A stretch of 64,000 nucleotides of DNA. It comes from Galaxea fascicularis (lineage: Eukaryota > Cnidaria > Anthozoa > Scleractinia > Euphylliidae). Shown piece by piece: positions 25,236 to 36,534 of this stretch. The position numbers and the translations under genes are program-made. Position 1 is the stretch's first letter. The number at the start of each line of letters is the position of its first letter. The notes beneath the pieces were generated by a model, which made no database searches, was not told where the DNA came from, and was given only the letters and a program-made list of their open reading frames with translations. The stretch lies in the NCBI GenBank assembly GCA_948470475.1, contig OX419336.1:31889415-31953414 (forward strand), in the 5' to 3' direction.

Positions 25236-26665
25236 TTACTTCTTAGAGTTGCAGTTGTAATAGAGATTCATTTGTTTAACATCCAGAGGACTGAGGTGGC
25301 TCCGCTGACCAATGGATTCGCCATGTTTGGTTCTTATGTTGGACTGCCATGGCCACTTGGCAAAATCCCGTCCCCCGTAATGCATTATGGACCCATAGTC
25401 ATACGGAACACCCAAGCTGTCTATGGAACCATGACCGTACTTATTGAAGTTGTGCTTGTGCTCTGATGGTGTAAGAAAGGCAATTAATTTTCTTGAAATA
25501 GTTGTAGTGGTTTTACATTGCTAAGCTTGTTTTGGCTGCTCACTCGAGACGGCGATTGCATGCGCTGTGTTTGAGTGGCATTCATCAGAGGATAGAGAGT
25601 TTTTATTTTGATTCGACTTAATTGTTATAAGGAACTTATAGAAAAGCGATAGTCAGTACGTAACAGGGCCAAATAAGGTGGTAATTCATGATTACGTGTT
25701 ATCAGTTGGTGTAGGACATGAATGAGGGTGTCAACGAGAAAAGACAATTTGCCCCAAGATCGATAAAAGTGGATAACAGCAATAACAACAGTACTGATGA
25801 TGATGGTCATGATGCTAGTAAAACAAATGATCAGACGATGACTGCTATCGGTGTTATGGTGATCAATAATAAAGACGACTGTAAAAGTGATAGAAATGAT
25901 TACAAAACCTTTTTTAATATTATCCCAAACGATTTCCACAGAGTCATCTCCGTCAGGACGACTTTGCTCATGCCAAAATCCTAAATGCATAACAAATTAA
26001 CACCAATGACTAAGGTCGCCAAAATTTAGCGATGTGGCCGGAAGAGGGGGGGGGGGGGGGGGGCGAACATGCTGAAAAACGTTAACGTAACTGCATTTGG
26101 TAGTCTGACCGAGTATGTCTGAAATCAGTACGGTTCGAACATCAGTTTGTAATTCAAGACCATTTTTGTATTCAGGTATATATCCCATTTTGCATTCTAG
26201 TATAAGTATGTTTTCTTAGTCGTCTCCGAATTCTAAGGTTTCTTTACCTCAAAACAGATATCAGCGGATTTAATACTAATGCGAGACTAAATAACGGTGA
26301 ATAGACGAAATCAGTCAAGAGACGGAATCATAATAAGTTTGAGATGTGCCTGAAATATTATCAAAGACGCAAGACAACATCACAGCCAGTTACATATGCA
26401 GTAGTAGAGCACATGCAGCTGCTTGCATGTATTTGCTTTTTTTGTGTGTTGAGAAACACATACTTAGCACTTACGTTACTTGAACTTCAAGAATAATGGT
26501 ACGGATATTTTGTCATTGAGGTTTTTTACAATAGAAGTTAAACGGGACTTTGAACCTAAAGCGTGTCCTATCTCGTGCACAACGGCTATGCCATGGAAAT
26601 AACACAAGTGGCCAATAGAAATCTGCTGCTTCCCATTTTTGAGGTCACCAACGTATGACCAGCAG
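25236..26665 (-). CDS. Astacin-family zinc metalloprotease, three 3' exons (5' part not found)
   Basis: Secreted M12A peptidase of the astacin/tolloid/meprin type. Exons, 5' to 3': 26556-26665, 25909-25980 and 25236-25462, with compatible phases (2, 1, 1) and AG acceptors. The first donor (GTTCAA) is weak. The zinc motif HExxHxxGFxHE is split by the first intron: H-E-I-G-H-A-L is in exon 1, and G-F-W-H-E followed by Q-S-R-P-D is in exon 2. The last exon carries N-F-N-K-Y, the Met-turn S-I-M-H-Y-G with the tyrosine ligand, I-G-Q-R and L-D-V-K-Q-M-N, then ends about 11 residues later at TAA (25236-25238). So the chain finishes with the catalytic domain; no CUB, EGF or ShK module follows. The signal peptide, propeptide and first ~70 catalytic residues should be upstream, but I did not find them before the next gene. 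No frame break is visible in these exons. Confidence 0.85.
26047..26063. repeat. Poly-G tract in astacin intron
   Basis: A run of about 17 G between the second and first recognised astacin exons. Confidence 0.8.
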
Positions 26666-26669
26666 CTGG

Positions 26670-28230
26670 TAAAAGAACGAGAAAAGCAGAGGTCGAATTA
26701 GTCACAGGCTGGTGTTCAAGCGTCTAAAAACCAGTCGGCTCGTGAAAACAACGCAGCGACAGAATCAGTTCACGGTGCAAAAGGAGAGAAATCCCAGTTT
26801 ACTTCACCAGTTTTTAATAGACCCTTAGTGATGTATAACTAGAGAAACCCGCGTTTTTGTTGTGTCTTGCTTGACAACTAACTCCACTATATATATGTAC
26901 GAGGGTCCTGAAGGGTTAAAATAGGAGCTGGAATTTGCCTCTGGGAATGGGAGAAAAAGTCACAAAAATGGGAATGGCAAACACGTCTGCTATTATAAAG
27001 ACAGTAATAAATTGGCATTTTCTGAGTTCAGTTGGTGAAATAACAGATATGGAAAGAGTTTAGGTGGAGAAAAAGTCTAAAACAAACCAGGGAACTGCAC
27101 AAATAAATTTCTAGCTGAACCAACTGAAGGTCTCATTCCGAAGTAAGGGGGAGTTAAAATCTGGGAGTTCGAAACAATATAAAATTATATTCTCCCATGT
27201 CGTTGTTAGGTTAAGGAAGTCAATGAAGACTACATCCTGTATGTTTCTGTTTCTTTTTATTGAGCGCGCGTTTTATTTGTACAAGAGTCTTCCTTTTCTT
27301 TGATTTTCTTTAATATATCTGCCCCAGAGGAAAAACAAAAACAAAAAGCTCGCAAATAAAAAATAGAACAAATTGTTGAAGCAACCGCCACTTTTTGTTT
27401 GTTTCTTCGAAAATTTCTTAATCAGTTTTAGCCTGATTTTCTCCTCTTTCCTTTCCTCTTTCGTGTAGACTTATTAATATTTCGTTTACATTTAAGAACT
27501 TCATAATATAAGGCATAATGCCTCCGTCTTTCCATGCTTAGCCGACGAGGCCGTTGGCCGAGTTGGGATAAAATCACAACAATGTTTTATGTACTTACTG
27601 AGTGAAAGACTGATGAATTATATTTGACTCGCTAATCTTGACACGAGTGAACTAAGTTTTCTAGTTTTATTTATCTGGGCGCGGAAAGATGTTTTCGCTG
27701 AGAGGCTGAGTTCAAGAAGGTTGGGGCACGTTTCCTAACTTAGTTTGTACTGTTAGGTTTTAGCGTTCACCGCTACATACTCAGTAAAATGCAGGCAGTT
27801 ATGGGTTATGATCGGTATCTCTTGCCTTTTCTATCAAATAAAAAAGATCTACCTCCAAGTTTGAAGGATTGGAATGTTGAAAAATTGTATGCCCTGCCTG
27901 CCCCTAAAGCCAATATGATTGTCAATGGCTTCACCCTTACGTAATAAATGGTCCCTAAAAAACAGATAACGCCAAAAGTTTTAGAACGCCGAAAGCGAGT
28001 GCAACTCCTAAGTTTCTTTAAAAAAAAAAAGACAAGCAATATATGTGTATGGACAGGGAACAATGTTTACTGTTGGTATTTTGTTACAGACTGTAAAGTG
28101 CACGACGTTCTTAGTGGGCCTTGGTTGGTCAGATGCAAGGAGTTTCTTATATATTTTTACACTAACCAATTTTATAAACTAGTTAATAATTCAAAATTTA
28201 GTTTTAAGGTATCAGTTCAATGGAGTGCAA
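26670..28230. other. Non-coding span upstream of recognised astacin exons
   Basis: I searched the minus strand for missing astacin exons (propeptide, N-terminal catalytic half) and saw none. Minus-strand frames here lack astacin motifs. A donor-like GTAAGT at about 27595-27600 (minus) has no convincing exon beside it. Confidence 0.4.
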
Positions 28231-28241
28231 GAGCAGCACAC

Positions 28242-28247
28242 TTTATT
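28242..28247 (-). promoter_or_regulatory. Poly(A) signal AATAAA of the Cys-rich secreted gene
   Basis: AATAAA on the minus strand about 58 nt downstream of the TGA stop at 28305-28307. Confidence 0.65.
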
Positions 28248-28304
28248 TCATGAAATTACAATATTACATAGCATCAAGTTTATCCTCAGCTAAAGGTGGG
28301 CGGA

Positions 28305-29169
28305 TCAGTTGCATTTTGCACATTTGCATCCTGTGGTGTGTATACCTTCGCATCCCGGAAAAATAGTTTTAATCTCTTCACACCGTTTTGATCCATAACA
28401 ACGAATACTGGAGTGACAGGAAGTCAGACTAGTGTCGCGGCAAATGGAAAGTGTCTCAAACTTGTTTCCTCCTTTACAACGTATCATTTGTTTTTCCTTT
28501 CTCAAAACACAGCTTTCAATATCGGTTTGGGTCCCATCAGAAAGCAAATCTGCGTCAGAATGAGCTTTGTAATCTTTCCCCTCGCTCACATTAAATGATG
28601 ATCTGCGAGGTACGTTTGCCCTTTGAGCGGCAAAGGCTTGTAGATGCACGTCAGTGGTCAAACTGGACTGAAGAATCTTCATGTCATTTTTCCGTAGGTT
28701 TGCGGCTGTTAAGTGCTCACAAAAGAGAAGAGCTGTTGCCTATAAAATGATAGGAAGAACATGAAACCCAACTAGTTTGCTACAAAACGTTTTGCACTGA
28801 GATATTGAATAATAGTTTCAGAAAATACATTGGTTCCATTAACGATCGATAAGCTACAGCCAGCACCATGTGATATTGCTGTATGCAACAAACATATCAG
28901 CTGCAGCCAAAGTGGAAGCCATGGTCTTATTTCTTAATTGCGATTTTCGGTTTCCTATTTATTTCCCTATTTTATTACTTTTTATTAGTGAAAAAAGATG
29001 GGGAAAAAATTGTGTTACACTCCGGACCCTCGACGAAAAAGTGTACTCATTCTGTAGTATATATTACAACCTGGAAAAACTAATTCAATCACTAGTAAAT
29101 AGCAATAGTAAAAGGGAAAATATAATAACTTACGCATTGAAGAAAGAAAAATCCTTTTAGATTTTGCAT
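28305..29169 (-). CDS. Secreted cysteine-rich prepropeptide (two exons)
   Basis: Exon 1 is 29134-29169 (12 codons from ATG, donor GTAAGT). Exon 2 is 28305-28739 (144 codons plus TGA, acceptor TTTTATAG). Both junctions are phase 0 and the intron is 394 bp. The intron splits a signal peptide: residues 1-12 start with Met and a Phe-rich core, and residues 13-25 supply the rest (Ala, Leu, Phe, then an A-A cleavage-like site). Residues 26-58 look like a propeptide ending in Arg57-Arg58. The rest holds ten Cys at 89, 100, 112, 120, 126, 132, 142, 150, 152 and 155, spaced C-x10-C-x11-C-x7-C-x5-C-x5-C-x9-C-x7-C-x1-C-x2-C, ending one residue after the last Cys. The layout recalls coral small cysteine-rich proteins (SCRiPs) and other secreted peptides, but I do not recognise this spacing. 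The function (venom, defence, matrix or signalling) is unknown. Confidence 0.7.
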
Positions 29170-29234
29170 CGTCTTGCTGGGAAGCTGCTTTATCGGCCGG
29201 TCCAACCGTACTGCCAGGCCTGAAAAGACGAGCT

Positions 29235-29269
29235 GAGTGAATGACCTGCCTTATTCAGTGATATTTATA
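29235..29269 (-). promoter_or_regulatory. Core promoter (TATA box plus initiator) of the Cys-rich gene
   Basis: On the minus strand TATAAATA (29269-29262) lies about 27 nt upstream of an initiator-like GGTCATTCA, whose A (29242) would be +1. That gives a 5' UTR of about 73 nt before ATG at 29169. TATA promoters are a minority in animals and often serve strongly induced or tissue-restricted genes. Confidence 0.6.
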
Positions 29270-29553
29270 AGTCCAACTGTGTATAGCCAGATGGCCTTTT
29301 AGCATTATATTTTTAACAGTGTATTTTAAAGTGAGAGGGTAATGACGTCAGCTGGTACTTAAGTCGGTGGGTGGCTGTATGTGTTAATCATACTTTATAG
29401 TCTTTACTTACAAGGCTGAATGGCACATGCTTGAATCAATATGCATCTGGCAAACCTTTTTTTTATTTAAGCGGAGATAAAACTAAAAAAAAAAAGCATA
29501 CTATGGTATTATGAAGGCGGCAATTTATTTTCCACTGTAAAAAAACAGCGTGT

Positions 29554-30108
29554 CCTTATTCTTGGTTTTCAGTCACGTGGAAGTCACGCAAGTTAAAAAA
29601 ATAAAATCACCAACCATTCAATAGATTAAGATAAGAAATTAAGATATTGTAGAAGAGTAATAAATAAACAAAATCCCAAAGTCCCAGGGCTGTGCGATAT
29701 CCCATACTCGAGTTATTCCCTCTCAGGGGCTCCAATATGGCCGCCGGAAACGAGTGAAAACATCTGGAATTTACTTTGGCTATCTTCTCTCTTCTCTCTT
29801 TTGAGCTTGCAAACATTCACATACATGCTTCTCTTGCGATGTTGGCCTTTCAGACCTCTAAAAAACACGCTGAATCGATGTTTTCATGTACGTGACACGC
29901 TTGTGCGTAGACATTTTATGTCACGCACAGTGAGAAAATGTAAAATTCAAACTGCTCTATTTTCAAAACAAAGCACGCTTTCGAGCTGAAAACATGCAAG
30001 CAGATACATTTCTAAAATGTCTTTTACATGGTGAAGCTGAAAATGGAAAAGTCTCTTTACTTTTGAATTTTAGTTTCTTATGACGTCATGTGAAAACCAA
30101 GAATAGGA
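29554..30108. mobile_element. ~555-bp element with inverted ends
   Basis: The left end contains TTATTCTTGGTTTTCA, then CACGTG. The right end, read inverted, contains CTATTCTTGGTTTTCAC followed by ATGACGTC. The interior has GGCCGCCGGAAACGAG near 29740 and no long frame. Confidence 0.55.
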
Positions 30109-30119
30109 GTGACCACTTT

Positions 30120-31960
30120 TTCAAGTTGTTATTTAAACTGATATGAAACCCAAGTCAAAAGCTGTTAGTTTGGCCAATTCGCAAGCTCGCGGCATATTGA
30201 ATAACTGCACTTAAAACTAACTCATGAGTACGCATTTACGAAGTCGTTTGCTTTGAATTCCAATGGGGTTTAATAAATGAATTAATAATTGTGTATTTTT
30301 AGAAGCTGGGCATTTTTTTTTGATAATCAGAGGTCAAAAACAACAATTGCCTCTCTGTTGTGGGTGTATTTTTCATTGGTGGTCTTATTTACTTGTTCAA
30401 TTTTCACTGAGAGGAAACAAAGTTTTATCAATTATGAAAAGTTTGATGTAATTTTGGAGCCGCCGAGGCGTCACTCCCGTTTCCGATGTTTTTTTTACTC
30501 ATCCAGCTGGGCTCGCATATTAGGTACCTGTACATTAATACTTACTTGACAGCCACTTTCTGTGCACCCATATCAAGTGGAGGAATTAATATTCTTGATC
30601 TATTTTAAAGCGTGGGATGCTCACTTTTAATTGGAAGGTCGACTTGCTGTATACAACAACAAGCGTCACCGTGCCATCGTCTGACAGCGGCGTTGTAGTC
30701 TTATGCCGGTGGGAGCAACTTTCTAGTCTGTTTCACTGGTTTAATTTGCTTCGTGTTTACAGAAACTATAATTCTGTGATCTTTACATTATCAACTCCGT
30801 TGATAAAACCAAATTTTTGCGTAAAAAATGAAACACAGATTACTTCAGAATTCTTTTCGTCATCAAAACACCTTGCTGGAGGGTAACGGTACGCAACCCA
30901 CAGAAAACTGCATCAGTTCTTTGTACGTACTTTACTGAGCGAACCAGCCATGTTGGAGTTTTACATCATGGAGAGTTGCTTGCTTGCTTTCCTTCTTTCT
31001 TGAATTGTCAGTGCCTTACAGAACTTTAGGAGCAATGTTTTTTTCGAATTTCAGTGTTTTTAAAAGACATCACATTCAGCAAAAAGAAAACATTACAAGA
31101 AAGCACATAAAAAATACAAGTAAAGTATGCCTAACAAAGCGTTTAGAATGGATTTCATTTACAGATCGGCCTGTAGATCATTACATCGGTTATTAATACC
31201 ACGTTTGCTAAAAATACCCGCCCACCTGTGATGGATTTGCGTGAAACAAATTAAAACTGTAGTTCACTATCATGTAAAGTGTTTCGATAAAACACTTTAT
31301 AATGCAAGATTTTCAGAGCCCTGTATTAAAAAAAAAAAGACTTCTCAATAGGAGTCCCCTGATCTCATGTTTTCCCTGTTTGTAGATTGCATTCAACTAC
31401 TCTCTACAAATGCGTTTTCCTTCGTAGAGAGTGAATATACTTTCAGATCTCCCACTAACCGCAAAAAAAAAAAAGAAGAAAAATCCAGGAAAACGGGATA
31501 GATGAATCTAATTACAAGAGAGGTAAGTAGCATCTCTGAGTTATGAGCTAAAAAGGTTTTCAGGAATAGTGTTAATAAAGGAGTTAAGCCATTTAATTTA
31601 CTAAGTTTAATTTACGACACGGCAGGTGTGGACCGATAAAGACCATAAAGAATAAATGTATTACAGACAAACTGAAGTAACTGTAGATGAGTAATTCTGC
31701 ACTACGTAATAGTTTTGGCAACGTAATAAAGTAATGGAAAATTAGAAATACTAAACTGAATTAATCCTCATTCAACTTTGTGTTATAATCAAGTTGGACA
31801 TGCAAATTGAAGCTATTTTTATTGGTGTATTTCATTTTGTGGCGTGTTTGTCTGAAATTTAGAAACAATGCTTTTTTTCTCATGAACAGACATTTATTTT
31901 TCTAGGAAGGTACTGCTCTGTATTAGATACATGACCAGAAATGAATAACGACGATATATA
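30120..31960. other. Non-coding span
   Basis: No supported gene. Several A-rich runs, and one fragment resembling the Penelope-type terminus (30783-30820), listed separately. Confidence 0.4.
30783..30820 (+). mobile_element. Penelope-like element terminus fragment
   Basis: Contains TTATCAACTCCGTTGATAA. The same block appears inverted at about 39798-39818, directly downstream of a Penelope GIY-YIG remnant. No coding part is attached here. Confidence 0.4.
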
Positions 31961-31964
31961 AACA

Positions 31965-32246
31965 ATGTTCTCCATTTGGCGCGAAAATATGCTCGGATCA
32001 AGTTTGTCCGCAGACATATCTGTTCCGAGAAGCGAACAGTTTTCCGACAGCGAAGCTCGAAGAAAACTGGGAAAAATATCCGATAATATTTTTGAAGCCA
32101 AATGGAGGCTATTGTGTTTATTATCCTTCAAATATTTCTCGCAACGCTCATTTGAGGAATATCACTGGATACTACTCAGTTTTAGATGGGGTATATTCGG
32201 TCACGTGATGCGTTTAAACCAATCGCGTACGAGCGAAAATATTTGA
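31965..32246 (+). repeat. Repeat-like open frame (family not identified)
   Basis: 93 codons open from ATG with a second long frame antisense to it, typical of a slowly decaying repeat. I recall similar sequence recurring in coral gene predictions, but this is memory and unverified. No domain recognised. Confidence 0.25.
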
Positions 32247-32864
32247 TGGACTCTAAAGTGCAATGTTTACGATTGATATTTTGCTACGCTTACTGCATAT
32301 ATTGGTTGTTTAGAGGGCGGACAGAGAAGATAAGATATATCACACAAAGTGGTAAAGTGAAGTGTTCCCAAGAACTAAATTTCAATTGCAGTCTGAGGTA
32401 TGTCTTATACTTGCTGGTTCTTAAGTTTCAACCCCTCTTCGGTCTAAGCGTTCTTTAAAAGGCTGGGTTGTTACAACAAAAATATCAAGAGTAATCATAT
32501 GCAATACTCAGTTCTTAAATAACTGAGACAAGGGACTGATTGATCGACGAGCCTTGTACGTAGAGAGGATAAAAAAACCGAGACTGTTCGGCGCAAACCC
32601 TCTAGTCAGACTAACAACCTAAATACATTCGGTACTCCTTTTAAGCGGCCACCTTTTTACGGCCATTCCCTTTTAGGCGGCTAGTAATCAAAGTCACAAT
32701 GAGAGATCCTCTATTGCTTTTGACCACTATTAAAAGGCCACTTTGTCTTTTGTGTCTTTCCTCGCTTTTAGGATTTGATTGAAACCTTTCTCGTTTTGGT
32801 CAGGTCAGTGATTAAACCCTCACAAATTAGCATTGGCATTTGGAATGGTGTTCGTGGGAGAGTC

Positions 32865-32892
32865 AAGACAAGACAAGACAAGACAAGACAAC
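32865..32892. repeat. (AAGAC)n microsatellite
   Basis: About 5.5 units of AAGAC. Confidence 0.85.
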
Positions 32893-32899
32893 TTTATTA

Positions 32900-34250
32900 T
32901 AGTTTTGCACAGAATACGGTAAAAACAGACCTGGCACCGCAGGTAGCGCAAGCTAATCGAGGCGGGCCAGGAAAAATAAATATAAATGAAAACTGCTAGC
33001 CTTTGTTTAACTCTTTCTTGTCAAAGTTTTCTTGAGCCATTTCTGAAATTTTCTGAGTGTCAGCGATCGAGACGATCTGGCGATTCCTTATTTGGCGTTA
33101 CCTTGGTGATTTTCGCTGATCTTGAGCACTGAAGGCTCTCTTGTTTTTGTCACGCTGGTCACGCTAGCTGTTGCTTGTTTTCAAGCGAGCACTCGGCGTG
33201 AAATTTGGTAAGTATGCGACTTATAAGTGTTTTTTCGAGTCATTTTCCACTTCAGAAGCCCCTAGCCTGGCATCATCAAGCTGGTTTGGGGGTAGAGGCA
33301 ATCCTCTGAAAGAAACCAGAGGTGAAAAACAATTTCACAGCGATTTAGCCGCCACGAGTGTGTCGCCGAGTCATGACGGTTGAAGAGTGAGGTTGTCTTT
33401 CTGGCCTTTCTGAGGATGGATTCCAGGACCTAGCGTGGCAGTTTTGGCTTGTTTTGACTTCTAAATAATGCAATCAGTACAATATTTCGCCAGCAGGACT
33501 GGGTGGCTCAGAAATTGGCGGACTTCCATGTCGCCGTTATCAAGGAATTACCCAGAATTCATTTCGCTCGTGACAACGAACCTTTCGGATGAGTGGGGAT
33601 AGCTCTTCTTCAACAGCTTTTCCTCGGCGTGCTAAACAAGTGAGCAGAAAAATGTGGCAGAGAATTAAAGTGCTGGAGCTGAACTTTACTGCAAATGTCG
33701 TTTTTGGGCACCAGGAGGAGTTTTTGTATCGGAAACTTAAAGACAAAAATCGTATATTTTGGTGTTGTCTGAGGGCGTTCACTTCGGACAGTTTGGGTTT
33801 TGTAGGGAACCAAACAGTCATGTTCAATGGAAATCGGCCATGGTAGCGCATTTATGGGGTGTTAAAATTCAAAGCACTAACCATTTCAAAGTATCAATGC
33901 CTCATTTCAACTTTCCAATTCTTAAAGAGTAACCATGCATCTGTAGAATGTACTGGTCCATATGGACAAGTACATTAAACGGCCTGACAAGAAAGGTTTA
34001 AACGAAAAAGAAACGTATTACCGAAAAGGCAAAAGGAGAATTACTTAAGAGAAAATCATGTTGCACTATATCATTAAGGCTACATAGCAAATTAGAAGTA
34101 TCTGGGACAAAACAGGATCGGAAAATAAGGATGTACAGCTATGAAGAGTAGAAGTTAACTTTCGAATTCGATATGATGAGATTCTAGATATTTTAATAAC
34201 AATCTTAATTTTCCAATATATTTAACAAAATCATTTGTAGCTCTAGGGAG
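32900..34250. other. Non-coding span
   Basis: Overlapping sense and antisense frames at 33540-33851 have no recognisable domain or splice context and are not called. Otherwise nothing seen. Confidence 0.4.
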
Positions 34251-34254
34251 TGCC

Positions 34255-34400
34255 CTTAACTAAGCTTGAATCTCATTCCACAGTTTTGCACCAGTTCTTG
34301 CAAAGGACTTCCTCTTAATTTCATTATTTGATATCTGGATATAGAAATTCTTAGAGAGCGAGGCTCGTGTATTGTAAGAATGGATTTTCGCAGTCGGGAA
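34255..34400 (-). pseudogene. LINE reverse-transcriptase C-terminal fragment
   Basis: A minus-strand frame reads H-S-Y-N-T-R-A-S (34361-34383) and G-A-K-L-W-N-E-I (34268-34298). This pair is typical of the end of LINE polyproteins (HSYNTR ... GAKxWNxxP). The flanks on both sides hold stops in all frames. It is a short decayed relic. Confidence 0.6.
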
Positions 34401-34409
34401 CGAACAGGT

Positions 34410-35435
34410 CCTTCAGATTTGACGGCACAAGGTCATTACTTACATCATGCATTGTTTCGGTTAGTAATTTGTAGTGCATAAAATTTATAGGTAAAATATG
34501 AACATTCAAGAATAAAGGAACTGCGTGATCACGTCTATCAGAGAAATAAATAAAACCAAGGGCACGTTTTTGGAGAATTAAGAGCTTATTTAAATGGGTT
34601 TTGCTGGCTATGTGACGCTATTTTAGCATCTTTTTAAAGCTCAAAATATGTCTTCCCGTCAATTGAGATCCAAAAATATTGGTCTAGTTTTGTTATTTAA
34701 GACTGTTGTGACACCAAAACTGTTTCCTGTCGTCTGTTGCTGCCAATGAAAAACTTTTCGCGCGGGACAACAGTAACTGACAAGTCGACTAGGTAACCGC
34801 AGAAAAAAGCCTCTGGCACCCAGGGTATTGCTATGTAGACGAGTGATAAAAACAAAGGCTGACTGAGGGATGAGGCAAGGAGGGCCATCTTCGAACGAAA
34901 TTGAAATGCCTATTTTGAAGCTTAAAAGGGTAGTGGTTGTCGTCCACCAATGTTCGACACTTCTTTGTTTTTGTATCAGTTATTGTAGATACATCCTCTT
35001 CAAAAAGCCGCAGGTCAAAGTTTTAGTTAGCAATGTGTGAAGACGCACGAGCAAGTTTTCTCTACCCAACTAGGCCAATTTAAGCCCTTCTTTCTCTTAA
35101 CTGGTGTTTTCAAAGCGCTCCCTTATAAATTTGCCACTTCAGTGATTATATGAATAATTATTAATGATGTCCACGAATTCTGCGCGATGTCTTATATTGC
35201 AACCTTTATATTACCATCTGCCCGTTACTTTCACAGACTAGTCGCTTGGTAAATAGCTGTACAGATTACGATAGACATTTTATACACAATTCTTTATTGC
35301 TTGACAGTATGTATTTTACACATTTGCGTTAGCGAACCACAGTAAAATACATGCTACAAATACTAAACACTAACCGCACAAATACTAATGTTTTTTACCT
35401 AAAAAACGATTTAAACTGACAAACGATTAATAAAA
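34410..35435. other. Non-coding span
   Basis: Contains a repeat-like block at about 34690-34890, around CTCTGGCACCCAGGGTA. No supported gene. Confidence 0.35.
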
Positions 35436-35439
35436 TGAG

Positions 35440-35925
35440 CAGTGCCATGGGCAATGCATGGGAACACCTCAAGTAAATAATACAAATGAGGAGAAGGCAT
35501 TGCAGCAAAAAATAGTAATAAATAATAATAACAAAACGGGTGCGGGAAGTTCAAGCAGTGGGCAGTGCTTGGAACTGACCTCAAGTACATACAAATGAGA
35601 AGAAGAGAGTGCAGCTAAAAACAAATAAAATGGGCACTGGAAGTTCAAGCAGTGGACAGTGCTTGGGAACAACTCAAGTACACACAAATGAGGAGGTCGA
35701 GAAGAGAGTGCGACTAAAAACAAATAAAATGGGCACTGGAAGTTCAAGCAGTGGACAGTGCTTAGGAACAACTCAAGTACACACAAATGAGGAGAAGAGA
35801 GTGCAACTAAACAACAGAAAAAATGGACAAAATGAGTGCGGGAAGTTCAGTGGGCAGTGCTTGGGACTCAACTCAACTGACACAAATAAGGAGAAGAGGG
35901 TGCAACTATCAACAAACTAAATCAT
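35440..35925. repeat. Minisatellite, five ~90-105-bp units
   Basis: Units contain GGAAGTTCAAGCAGTGG, CAGTGCTTGG, AACTCAAGTA, ACAAATGAGGAGAAG and AGTGCAACTAAA in constant order at about 35440, 35537, 35627, 35730 and 35835. Divergence rises toward both ends, with the central two units almost identical, as expected from unequal exchange. Frames on both strands stay open because the repeat is stop-poor, not because it codes. Confidence 0.88.
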
Positions 35926-36534
35926 GTGAACGCGGGATATTCAGTGACGATCGATTTTAACTCGAAAAGGCAGGTTTCGTTGGGAAATTTCCTTAGAAGT
36001 TCCTTTGAAGCTGTGAGCTTTCTTTGCAGCGTTATAACACAGAGTTTCTCTCCCCATTGAAGAGCCTCCTCAGTTCATTCATTTGTTGTCTTTGTAAGCT
36101 CTTGTGGCATCACCTTACGAAGCAAGTTGTGAAAATGAAAACATAATTAATTGTTTTACTAAATTATCAAGCCTCAATCGTCGAGTTTTGGTACTAATGT
36201 TTTCCTTAACGGTTATGATTTTAACTTGTCTTGAGAGGTGCTGCGAGAAAACAACCTTCACCGCTATTCTCGGCTTCCTTATGCTGTACTTCATTTTGTA
36301 ATCAGCGTTTAAATGTTTAATTTCAATAATAAATTAGATATTGATGCTAAATTGTTTCGTGTTTGTATAGTTTCCTAATAATCACTTCGAGAAGCATTAA
36401 GTCAATACCTCGAAAAAGGTTCCTTCATTTAGTTTACTTTGGCTTTGAGTGAGTTATAAATCCTCTGCAATTTACAATATATTTATGGACGTATTTTTAA
36501 ATGTTGCGCTTGTTTATTTAGACGTGCGACTTAC

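Noticed and set aside
28305..28739. C-terminal exon of the GABA-B receptor
   Set aside because: The phase fits exon 14, but the sequence joins better to the signal-peptide exon at 29134-29169 and has its own promoter and poly(A) signal. A better receptor exon exists at 36535-36621.
33540..33851. Hypothetical protein on either strand
   Set aside because: Long overlapping frames on both strands with no recognisable domain, acceptor or donor.
35469..35920. Proteins encoded by the minisatellite on either strand
   Set aside because: The apparent repeats in protein follow from the DNA tandem repeat; no start context or domain.
35440..35925. CRISPR-like array
   Set aside because: Units are contiguous with no unique spacers, and this is a eukaryotic genome.
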